Below, one piece after another: positions 1-5,889 of a stretch of DNA of 5,889 nucleotides (position 1 is its first letter; every line of letters starts with the position of its first letter). The translations under genes were made by a program, and so were the position numbers. The notes under the pieces are model-generated. The model was given only the letters and a program-made list of their open reading frames with translations. It searched no databases and was not told the DNA's origin. The DNA lies in the NCBI GenBank assembly GCA_021800575.1, contig JAJYYW010000106.1, positions 1 through 5,889 on the forward strand. The letters are read 5' to 3'. This stretch comes from a bacterium. GTDB lineage: Bacteria; JAMCPX01.

Positions 1-2
1 AA

Positions 3-656
3 ACGCTGGTTGCCCCGTCCCTCCTCGCGTGTGATTTTTCCCGGCTCGCCGAAGAAATACAGGCGGTGGAACAAGCGGGCGCAGACCTGTTGCACATCGA
101 TGTCATGGACGGACGGTTTGTGCCGAATATCACCGTTGGCCAGGGGGTGGTCAGCGCCATTCGAAAGGTGACCCGCCTGCCGCTCGACGTGCATCTGATG
201 ATCGTTGAGCCCATGGAACACATTCATAGTTTTATCGACGCTGGTGCCGATATCATAACCGTGCACCTCGAGGTGTGCAACCATCTCCACAAGGCGACCG
301 CCATGATAAAAGATGCGGGAAAAAAGGCGGGCGTGTCCCTGAACCCCGCAACCCCGGTGGTCATGCTGCGGGATATCATGGAAGAGCTCTACCTTGTTCT
401 TATCATGACCGTGAATCCCGGGTTCGGCGGACAAACATTTATCCCCTCGACCTTGAAAAAGATCAAAGAGCTTGATGGCATGAAACACGAGCTTAACCCC
501 TCACTCCTGATCGAGGTGGACGGCGGTATCAACACCCAGAATGCCCAATCCGTGGCGAATGCGGGGGCGGACATCCTGGTTGCCGGCACCGCGATATTCG
601 GTGCGGGGAACTACACGGCCGCCCTCAGCAGGCTGCGGTTCCCGGAGAACCGGTAG
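3..656 (+). CDS. rpe: Ribulose-phosphate 3-epimerase, 5'-truncated by window edge
   Basis: Cytoplasmic TIM-barrel enzyme that interconverts D-ribulose 5-phosphate and D-xylulose 5-phosphate in the pentose phosphate and Calvin pathways. The frame is open from base 3 and its first visible residues, TLVAPSLLACDFSRL, match the family N-terminus, so only about 2-5 residues plus the start codon lie upstream. A GTG at 66 is an internal codon, not the start, because beginning there would remove the first barrel strand. In visible-residue numbering, metal and catalytic residues are H31 and D33 (HIDVMDG), H64 (DVHLM), and D173 (EVDGGI); the phosphate-binding NPGFGGQ loop and the VAGTAIF motif are also present. 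There are 217 visible residues, against about 225 in E. coli Rpe, so the gene is otherwise complete. The stop is TAG at 654-656. It lies 74 bases before tmk and may share its transcript. The identification is secure; the true start is outside the window. Confidence 0.96.
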   Translation, partial: TLVAPSLLACDFSRLAEEIQAVEQAGADLLHIDVMDGRFVPNITVGQGVVSAIRKVTRLPLDVHLMIVEPMEHIHSFIDAGADIITVHLEVCNHLHKATAMIKDAGKKAGVSLNPATPVVMLRDIMEELYLVLIMTVNPGFGGQTFIPSTLKKIKELDGMKHELNPSLLIEVDGGINTQNAQSVANAGADILVAGTAIFGAGNYTAALSRLRFPENR

Positions 657-730
657 CAAGAACAGAACATTCTCCCCGGTCCTGCTTCCGGCGGCAGGTG
701 AAAGAGGAACAGGGAAACGGCCACAAATGT

Positions 731-1387
731 ATGGTGAAAAAAGGTTTATTGATAACATTCGAAGGCATCGACGGCTCCGGAAAGACAACGCAGATTGAAC
801 TGCTGGAGCGGGAGCTCGCGTCCCGTATCCCCGGCGTGCGTATGGTGCGCGAACCCGGCGGTACGCAGACAGGAGAACGGATACGGGATCTGCTTGCCGA
901 CCGGACGCTCAACATCCTGCCGCCGGCGGAATTGCTGTTGTTTTTCGCGAGCAGGGCGCAGCTTATCGGGGAACTGATCGAACCTGAACTGAGAAAGGGC
1001 GGCGTCCTGCTGTGCGACCGGTTTCATGATGCAACGATCGCTTACCAGAGCTACGGCAGGGGGCTGAGCCTTGACACCATCCGGATGCTGGAACAGGCCT
1101 TTGTCTTGCCGCTGAGACCGGACATCACCTTCCTGCTCGACTGCTCCTACGAGGTGGCAAAAAAGAGGATGTCCGCACGGGGTGCCCGTGCACGCATCGA
1201 AATGATGGACAGGCGGTTTTTCGAACGGGTGCGGGACGGCTATCATGCAATAGCACGCCGGGAACCGGAGCGGGTTGTGGTCGTCGATGCGGCCGGGAGT
1301 ATCGGGGCGGTCCATACGCACATCAGCAACCTGTTCTTCAGGCGCATGGCCGGTGTTGTTCATGCGCGGCCCGAAAGGCGGAGATAA
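731..1387 (+). CDS. tmk: Thymidylate (dTMP) kinase
   Basis: Phosphorylates dTMP to dTDP with ATP, the step joining the de novo and salvage routes to dTTP; cytoplasmic, usually a homodimer. From ATG 731 the protein is 218 residues, slightly above the usual 205-213. Visible motifs are the P-loop EGIDGSGKT (residues 11-19), REPGGT (40-45), the DRF motif (96-98) followed by AYQSYGRG (104-111), and an Arg-rich LID around 146-168. The P-loop has no Arg, and LID arginines are present, as in the E. coli-like class. The usual DRIE of the LID reads ARIE (154-157). ATG 731 is chosen because it puts the P-loop at the normal distance. GTG 698 in the same frame would add 11 atypical residues, and GTG 734 is also possible. 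The ribosome site is weak: AGGG at 711-714 is about 16 bases away. The C-terminus ends in an Arg-rich tail. holB starts 2 bases after the stop. Confidence 0.95.
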   Translation: MVKKGLLITFEGIDGSGKTTQIELLERELASRIPGVRMVREPGGTQTGERIRDLLADRTLNILPPAELLLFFASRAQLIGELIEPELRKGGVLLCDRFHDATIAYQSYGRGLSLDTIRMLEQAFVLPLRPDITFLLDCSYEVAKKRMSARGARARIEMMDRRFFERVRDGYHAIARREPERVVVVDAAGSIGAVHTHISNLFFRRMAGVVHARPERRR

Positions 1388-1389
1388 CC

Positions 1390-2379
1390 ATGTCGCTGCT
1401 GGACGTCAAAGGCCAGACAAGGGCCGTCACCATCCTCAGGAGGATCATCGAAAACAAGAGCATCAACAGCTCCTTTCTGTTCTACGGGCGGCAGGGCATC
1501 GGCAAGCATCTGGCCGCACGCAACATGGCAAAAGCCATCAACTGCACGGGGATAGGGCGGGAACCGTGGATTTCCGACGATACCTGCGAAAGCTGTAAGA
1601 AGATCGACGGCAATCTGCACCCCGACATCCTCCAGATTACCATTCCCGTTCCTGACGAAACCTCGCAGATGGAAACCATGGTACAGGCCATAGCGTGGCT
1701 CAATACGCCCCTGTTCGAGGGCAGGCAGAAGGTCCTCATCGTGGACGATGCATCGGAGCTGAACATGCACGCACAGAACGCCCTGCTGAAGACCCTCGAG
1801 GAGCCGCCGCCCTGGACCACCATTATCTTCATTACGTCGTCGCATATCCGGCTTTTGCCGACGGTACAGTCACGGCTTATCAAGGTCGGTTTTAACAGAC
1901 TTTCCGAGGAGGTTATCCGCGAGGTTCTTGCCTCGGTAACGTCCCTGGACAGCGAGCAGATTAACGATGTGAGTCTGTTTGCGGACGGCAGTATCCGGTA
2001 CACCGCGCCCGGCGACATCGAGCATGCTATCACCACCATCGTTACGCTGCTCGGAGAGGTGCATGAGCCGGATTCCATGGTCAAGTTCGCCGAGAAATTC
2101 AAGGCACAGGGATATAAGGAGAACTTTGAACAGATCATGGACATCGTCCTGTCCTTTTTCCTCGACGCACTTGTTGTACAAAAAAATCCCTCCCTGGTGA
2201 GGCTGCGCGGTTTCAGCGACCGCATCAGGGAGTTTTCGGGCAGGTTCAGCCAAAGCGCCATTCTCAGGGCCGCGTGGTTTTTGGAAAAGGCGCGCCACGC
2301 CTATGCGCTGAACGTCAGCCCGCAGATGATTATGGAGCAGGCACTCTTTCAACTAACAGGGGATTCCAATGACCATTAA
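1390..2379 (+). CDS. holB: DNA polymerase III delta' subunit (clamp loader)
   Basis: Stator subunit of the pentameric clamp loader that places the sliding clamp on primed DNA; AAA+ fold. The protein is 329 residues, a normal length. The N-terminal AAA+ domain shows a Walker A-like GRQGIGKH (33-40), a zinc-knuckle region with C52, C66 and C69, the GNLHPD signature (74-79), a Walker B-like LIVDDA (116-121), LLKTLEEPPP (132-141), and the arginine-finger region LPTVQSR (156-162). The lid and collar region follows and is poorly conserved, as is usual for this subunit. Three departures are visible. The Walker A Ser/Thr is His40, a zinc-knuckle Cys is replaced by Asp63, and the SRC motif reads SRL. 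E. coli delta' does not bind ATP either, so loss of Walker A fits the role. The start has GGAG at 1380-1383, six bases upstream. The 3' end overlaps ricT by 11 bases, which suggests coupled translation. A gamma/tau (DnaX) identity is unlikely given the short length and defective P-loop. Confidence 0.93.
   Translation: MSLLDVKGQTRAVTILRRIIENKSINSSFLFYGRQGIGKHLAARNMAKAINCTGIGREPWISDDTCESCKKIDGNLHPDILQITIPVPDETSQMETMVQAIAWLNTPLFEGRQKVLIVDDASELNMHAQNALLKTLEEPPPWTTIIFITSSHIRLLPTVQSRLIKVGFNRLSEEVIREVLASVTSLDSEQINDVSLFADGSIRYTAPGDIEHAITTIVTLLGEVHEPDSMVKFAEKFKAQGYKENFEQIMDIVLSFFLDALVVQKNPSLVRLRGFSDRIREFSGRFSQSAILRAAWFLEKARHAYALNVSPQMIMEQALFQLTGDSNDH
2358..2363 (+). promoter_or_regulatory. Shine-Dalgarno site of ricT inside the holB 3' end
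   Basis: AGGGGA lies five bases before the ATG at 2369, within the last codons of holB. It fixes the ricT start and, with the 11-base gene overlap, implies that ribosomes finishing holB can restart on ricT. Confidence 0.75.
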
Positions 2380-3187
2380 ACGTATTGCAAAAATCCAGCC
2401 CGAATTTTCGCACGAGCTTCAGACGTACGATGCATCGGCATTCAGGCTGCAGAAAAACCAGAAGGTGATCATAGAAACAAAGAACGGCATCTCGACCGGA
2501 CGGATCGCCGTGGAGCCGTTCGAGACGGAGATGCCGGAAGAAAACATCAAGTCCCTGCTCAAGGTCGTACGGCCGTTTACGGTGGACGATGCAGAAAAGG
2601 AGCAGATCCTGCTCCAGCGGGCAAAAGAGGCGAAGATGTACTGCCAGAACAAGGCGTCCGAGCTCGGGCTGAACCTGTCCGTGGTCGACGTGAAGTTTTT
2701 CTTTGACGGCAGTGGCGCGCTGTTTTATTTCGTTTCAGAGACGCGGGTGGATTTCCGGGACCTGATCAAGGACCTCGCGAAGCGCTTTCACACACACATC
2801 GAGATGCGCCAGATCGGCGCCAGGGACAGGTCGAAGATCATCTGCGGGGTCGGTCCCTGCGGCAGGGAGCTGTGCTGCAGCACCTTTCTGAAGAGCTTCA
2901 CCTCCGTGACCCTGAAACACGTGAAGCCGCAGGGCCTGCCGCAGACCTACCACAAGCTGTCCGGCGTATGCGGAAAGTTCATGTGCTGTCTCACGTATGA
3001 GTACGATCAGTACGTCCAGGCACTGGAGGCCCTTCCCAAGCTCAACAAGAAGGTCACAACGCCGCTCGGGACCGGAGAGGTCGTGGGGCATGACGTACTG
3101 GCAATGGAAGTCATTGTGTTGCTTGAAAACGGCGAGAAAGCCAAGTTTAAACAGAGTGAGGTAAAACTGAAAGGATTGTTCGGTTAA
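2369..3187 (+). CDS. ricT: PSP1-domain protein RicT (YaaT family)
   Basis: Homologue of Bacillus subtilis RicT/YaaT. There it forms the Fe-S-cluster-carrying Ric (Y) complex with RicA and RicF, which promotes RNase Y-dependent maturation of certain mRNAs and affects sporulation, competence and biofilm formation. The protein is 272 residues, close to the Bacillus length, with no signal peptide or membrane segment. The PSP1 core spans roughly residues 60-150. Two cysteine motifs follow: GVGPCGRELCCSTFL (160-174; C164, C169, C170, with C159 just before) and LSGVCGKFMCCLTYE (197-211; C201, C206, C207). These are the family signatures and likely cluster ligands. The C-terminal part (about 226-269) resembles a small beta-rich domain (TPLGTGEVVGHD, then VIVLLENGEKAKF). 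The start is ATG 2369 with AGGGGA five bases upstream. The gene sits between holB and metG, the place it holds in many phyla. RicA and RicF genes are not in this window. The role in a non-Firmicute is unproven. Confidence 0.9.
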   Translation: MTIKRIAKIQPEFSHELQTYDASAFRLQKNQKVIIETKNGISTGRIAVEPFETEMPEENIKSLLKVVRPFTVDDAEKEQILLQRAKEAKMYCQNKASELGLNLSVVDVKFFFDGSGALFYFVSETRVDFRDLIKDLAKRFHTHIEMRQIGARDRSKIICGVGPCGRELCCSTFLKSFTSVTLKHVKPQGLPQTYHKLSGVCGKFMCCLTYEYDQYVQALEALPKLNKKVTTPLGTGEVVGHDVLAMEVIVLLENGEKAKFKQSEVKLKGLFG

Positions 3188-3193
3188 GAGGAG
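3186..3193 (+). promoter_or_regulatory. Shine-Dalgarno site of metG
   Basis: AAGAGGAG spans the end of the ricT stop codon and the 11-base ricT-metG gap. It stands five bases before ATG 3199, which confirms that start and the close linkage of the two genes. Confidence 0.75.
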
Positions 3194-3198
3194 CTGGC

Positions 3199-5187
3199 AT
3201 GACGGAAGAGCGGATTCTGAAACAGGGAAACAAAGGCTTTTACATAACGACACCGATCTACTATGTGAACGATGTGCCCCATATCGGCCATGCGTACACG
3301 ACCGTTGCCGCGGATGTGCTGGCACGGTACAAGCGCCTGTGTGGCGAGACGGTATTGTTTGCAACAGGCACGGACGAGCACGGGAAAAAAATACAGCGTT
3401 CCGCACAGCAGCAGGGCCAAGCGCCCCGCGCGCTTGCGGACACGGTTGTCAGGCGCTTTCAGGAGGCATGGAGACTGCTCGATATCAGCTATGACGACTT
3501 TATCAGGACAACGGAAGACCGCCACACTGCGGTCGTGGAGGAGATGTGGAACCGGATGAAGGCATCCGGCGATATCTACGAGGGGGTGTATGAGGGGTGG
3601 TACTGCGTCCCGGACGAATCCTACTGGACCGAGAAAGAGCTCGCGGACGGCAAGTGCCCGGTGTGCGGCCGGGACGTGGAGCGGGTGCAGGAGCAGGGAT
3701 ACTTCTTCAGGCTCTCACGGTACCAGCAGCCTCTACTGGAGCACATCGGGGCACACCCGGATTTCATTCTGCCCGCCTCGCGGAGGAACGAGATCCTCAG
3801 TTTTGTCAGGGAAGGCCTCAAGGACCTCAGCATAACCCGGGCAGGGTTTGACTGGGGCATCAAGGTGCCGGACAATCCAAAGCTCGTAATCTACGTGTGG
3901 CTCGACGCACTGCTGAACTACCTGACGGTTGCCGGTTATTCCCGGGACGAGGACAGGTTCAAGCGGTTCTGGCCGCCCAGCCTTCACATCGTGGGCAAGG
4001 ACATCATAAAGTTTCATGCTGTGTACTGGCCTGCATTCCTCATGTCCGCGGGCATACCGCTGCCGGAACACATCGTGGCACACGGATGGTGGACTATGGG
4101 AGACGTCAAGATGAGCAAATCCCTGGGCAACGTCGTTTCTCCGGAGTCCCTGGTCGGCGCCTACGGCGCCGATGCCACACGGTATTTTCTCCTGCGCGAG
4201 GTGCCCTTCGGCCTCGACGGCAATTTTTCCGACACCGCAGTGCAGACGCGCATCAACAGCGACCTTGCCAATGACCTTGGCAACCTTTTGTCCCGGGCGA
4301 CCGGCATGGTGGTACGGTTTGCCGGCGGCGTGCTGCCGGTCCCGGATATCGCGGACGAATCCGACCGTGCACTGCAGCAGCAGGCCGCGGACCTCTCCCG
4401 TGCGTACGATGCCGCGATGAATAACATTGAATTTCATACCGCGCTCGCGGCCGTCTGGGAGTTTATCCGCGGGGCAAACCGGTACGTTGATCAGACCAAG
4501 CCGTGGCAGGATGCGAAGGCCGGCAATATACAACGGCTGAACACGCGGCTGTACCACACGATAGAGGCAACGCGGATCACAGCGGTCTATCTGCTCCCGT
4601 TCATGCCCGGCACGGCACAGAAAATACTTGCCGCAGTGTCGCAGGAGACAAAGGGGCTCAGTCTGCAGCAACTGTCCGCATGGGGAGGTGCCGTATCCGG
4701 CGCCCGGATCGTCCAGGCCCAGCCCCTGTTCGAAAAGAGGACCGATGCAGGAAAGGCGGCGGCGGGCGCACGCAGTGCCCCCCAGGAGCAGCAGATCCGA
4801 CCGACCGCAAACGGGAAGAAGAAAGACGGCGGGCAGACGCCGGAACAGCCGGCGCAGCAGATGAACCAGCTGATCTCGATCGATCAGTTCAAGACCGTTG
4901 AACTCAAAGTCGGTACTATACTCAGCGCACAGAAGGTGGAGGGATCCAGTAAGCTTATCAAGCTGGAGGTCGATATCGGTGAGAAACGGATCATTGTAGC
5001 GGGTATCGGCAAATCGTATAAGCCCGAAGAACTGCCGGGCAAGCGCATCGTCGTTGTCGCGAACCTCCAGCCTGCAGAGCTGTTCGGTATTCAGTCGCAG
5101 GGTATGCTGCTGGCCGCCGGGGACCCCGAGCACCTGGGCCTGCTCACGCTGGACCGGGACGCAGCGAACGGCACCAGGATCAAGTGA
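3199..5187 (+). CDS. metG: Methionyl-tRNA synthetase with C-terminal Trbp111-like domain
   Basis: Charges tRNA-Met and initiator tRNA with methionine using ATP; class I, cytoplasmic. The protein is 662 residues, normal for the form that carries a dimerising tail. Order of parts: Rossmann catalytic domain opening with FYITTPIYYVND and the HIGH motif (28-31); the connective insert with a zinc-knuckle region (C136-VPD, then C153-PV-C156); WLDAL in the core (234-238); KMSKS (304-308); the anticodon-binding helical domain with N427 and W436 in the conserved NRYVDQTKPW stretch; a low-complexity Ala/Gln/Lys/Gly-rich linker (about 512-554); and an OB-fold tRNA-binding domain (555-662) with DQFKTVELKVG, VANLQP and SQGMLLAA. 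The knuckle has three Cys, with Asp139 where a second Cys is usual. ATG 3199 has a strong ribosome site and puts FYITTPIYY at residue 14. It is the last gene of the run and is followed 57 bases later by a terminator. No tatD gene follows, although tatD often does in other bacteria. Confidence 0.97.
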   Translation: MTEERILKQGNKGFYITTPIYYVNDVPHIGHAYTTVAADVLARYKRLCGETVLFATGTDEHGKKIQRSAQQQGQAPRALADTVVRRFQEAWRLLDISYDDFIRTTEDRHTAVVEEMWNRMKASGDIYEGVYEGWYCVPDESYWTEKELADGKCPVCGRDVERVQEQGYFFRLSRYQQPLLEHIGAHPDFILPASRRNEILSFVREGLKDLSITRAGFDWGIKVPDNPKLVIYVWLDALLNYLTVAGYSRDEDRFKRFWPPSLHIVGKDIIKFHAVYWPAFLMSAGIPLPEHIVAHGWWTMGDVKMSKSLGNVVSPESLVGAYGADATRYFLLREVPFGLDGNFSDTAVQTRINSDLANDLGNLLSRATGMVVRFAGGVLPVPDIADESDRALQQQAADLSRAYDAAMNNIEFHTALAAVWEFIRGANRYVDQTKPWQDAKAGNIQRLNTRLYHTIEATRITAVYLLPFMPGTAQKILAAVSQETKGLSLQQLSAWGGAVSGARIVQAQPLFEKRTDAGKAAAGARSAPQEQQIRPTANGKKKDGGQTPEQPAQQMNQLISIDQFKTVELKVGTILSAQKVEGSSKLIKLEVDIGEKRIIVAGIGKSYKPEELPGKRIVVVANLQPAELFGIQSQGMLLAAGDPEHLGLLTLDRDAANGTRIK

Positions 5188-5244
5188 TTCCTGGACTGCA
5201 TGTCCGTTTTCCCGCACTCGATTTTTCGCGGTGATTCATTCCAT

Positions 5245-5276
5245 AAAAAAAGTCCCGCCGGAGCGGGACTTTTTTT
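5245..5276. terminator. Bidirectional intrinsic terminator between metG and the convergent gene
   Basis: A perfect inverted repeat of GTCCCGC (5252-5258) and GCGGGAC (5263-5269) closes a four-base CGGA loop. It is flanked by seven A (5245-5251) and seven T (5270-5276), so the fully paired stem could reach 14 bp. Read on either strand it is a GC-rich hairpin followed by a U7 tract. It lies 57 bases after the metG stop and 20 bases after the stop of the minus-strand gene, so it can end transcripts from both sides. Confidence 0.95.
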
Positions 5277-5296
5277 ATTACCAATGCTTCAATTCT

Positions 5297-5889
5297 TTAC
5301 CGTGACCATCCGACAGAGCTCCACGTAACAGGAAGTGCTGTGAACGGCGTCATGTCAGGCGTTGACTGGAACATGTCGTACATGGGCAGCGCCGTGGTGT
5401 CGAACTCGGTGAGCGGTTGGAGCGTCTTACCTGTTGACTGGCTCAGTATCATCTCCACGGTTCTCAGGGCAGCCGGGAACCCGTAGTGCGCGGTCGAAAC
5501 ATAGCCGTGCCGTGCATACGGACTGATGACCAGGATGAACGAGCGCTCCTGATCGATATGATCGAACCCGGGCTGCGGGTCGTCTTCATCGATGAAGATG
5601 GCTGTCGAGCCCCAGTAATGACTGTTGGCTATGGCCTGGACAACCTCCGCCGTGGCGGCGTCATTTTCCGTGTAGGCTGACATCGGGCTGTCTGTCGGCT
5701 CGAACCCGTCGTCCCCCAGCGTCATGAACACGAAGTTCGGCAGGCTGTTCGTCTGTACGATGTTCTTGACGAAATAGTCCGCTTTGACGACGTCGCTGAA
5801 GAGGGACCCGTAGGTTTGATCGAATTCAGGCAGGTTGTTCAGCGGATTGTTGTTATTGAACGGCCCGTTGTACAGGGACGGCATGCCCT
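5297..5889 (-). CDS. Phosphoesterase (PF04185-type) family protein, C-terminal part only
   Basis: The gene enters from beyond the right edge and ends at TAA (5299-5297); 196 residues are visible and the 5' part is missing. An ATG at 5882-5884 is probably internal, because the frame stays open to the edge and the family's N-terminal catalytic part is absent. The sequence matches the tail of alkaline phosphatase-superfamily phosphoesterases, the group that includes phospholipase C/AcpA-like enzymes and the catalytic half of YncE beta-propeller fusions. Numbering from that ATG: LPNFVFMTLGDD (48-59), the HYWGSTAIFIDEDDPQ stretch (89-104), DHID (108-111), LVISPYARHGYVS (118-130), LRTVEMIL (140-147) and a tail of the form PLTEFD...PM..F...PDMTPF. 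Such proteins usually hydrolyse phosphate esters and are often exported. The signal region, substrate and any propeller are outside the window. Two positions that are normally His look changed: DD (58-59) in place of DH, and DQER (111-114) in place of D-x-H-R. Activity is therefore uncertain. It converges on metG. Confidence 0.82.
   Translation of the reverse strand, partial: GMPSLYNGPFNNNNPLNNLPEFDQTYGSLFSDVVKADYFVKNIVQTNSLPNFVFMTLGDDGFEPTDSPMSAYTENDAATAEVVQAIANSHYWGSTAIFIDEDDPQPGFDHIDQERSFILVISPYARHGYVSTAHYGFPAALRTVEMILSQSTGKTLQPLTEFDTTALPMYDMFQSTPDMTPFTALPVTWSSVGWSR

Noticed and set aside
681..698. Small inverted repeat CCTGC...GCAGG between rpe and tmk
   Set aside because: Only five paired bases with an eight-base loop and no T tract after it. 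It is too weak to call a terminator or attenuator.
698..730. GTG 698 as an upstream start for tmk
   Set aside because: It would add 11 residues (MKEEQGNGHKC) that are not typical of Tmk, whose P-loop normally lies within the first 20 residues. That stretch also holds the only purine-rich ribosome-site candidates.
746..1363. A 205-residue antisense frame opposite tmk, and a similar 259-residue one opposite holB (1482-2261)
   Set aside because: Both mirror well-identified genes, have unnatural composition (Cys, His and Ser clusters) and lack any recognisable domain.
4156..4170. Duplicate palindromic GGCGCC hexamers nine bases apart
   Set aside because: They encode the conserved GAYGAD residues after KMSKS. 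A regulatory role is not supported.
4265..4283. Inverted repeat TTGCCAA...TTGGCAA followed by a short T run inside metG
   Set aside because: It encodes the conserved LANDLGNLL stretch of MetRS, so the symmetry comes from the coding constraint. The T run is only four bases.
3733..5217. A 494-residue open frame on the minus strand opposite metG
   Set aside because: metG on the plus strand is certain over its full length. The antisense frame shows no family motif and is a by-product of GC-rich codon usage.
5486..5680. A 64-residue plus-strand frame opposite the phosphoesterase
   Set aside because: It lies wholly inside the well-matched minus-strand coding sequence and has no ribosome site or family resemblance.

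Overview
The window is ordinary chromosomal housekeeping DNA from a moderately GC-rich, probably Gram-negative-type bacterium. The dense tmk-holB-ricT-metG gene order and the protein sequences point to a Desulfobacterota or Nitrospirota-like lineage (the old deltaproteobacterial grouping). That placement is inferred from gene order and remembered family sequences, because the window contains no rRNA or other direct taxonomic marker.

Layout. Positions 3-656 (+) hold ribulose-phosphate 3-epimerase (rpe), which lacks only its first few codons because the window starts inside it. After a 74-base gap comes a tight co-directional run: thymidylate kinase (tmk, 731-1387), DNA polymerase III delta' subunit (holB, 1390-2379), a RicT/YaaT PSP1-domain protein (ricT, 2369-3187) and methionyl-tRNA synthetase with a fused C-terminal tRNA-binding domain (metG, 3199-5187). 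Spacings of 2, -11 and 11 bases and good Shine-Dalgarno sequences suggest one operon with translational coupling. A near-perfect, symmetrical hairpin at 5245-5276 terminates transcription after metG. A convergent gene on the minus strand (5297 to beyond the window end) encodes the C-terminal part of a PF04185-type phosphoesterase.

Function. The plus-strand genes serve core growth: pentose phosphate metabolism (Rpe), dTTP supply (Tmk), clamp loading at the replication fork (HolB), an Fe-S-type RNA-maturation-associated factor (RicT) and translation (MetG). The same backbone order (tmk, holB, ricT, metS) occurs in Bacillus subtilis with extra genes inserted, so this looks like an ancient, compacted neighbourhood. 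The convergent phosphoesterase is functionally unrelated and is the most accessory-like gene here.

I found no mobile element, CRISPR array, RNA gene or new multi-gene system. The points worth a second look are modest: changed zinc or metal-ligand residues in HolB, MetG and the phosphoesterase, a divergent LID in Tmk, RicT without its known partners nearby, and the bidirectional terminator.
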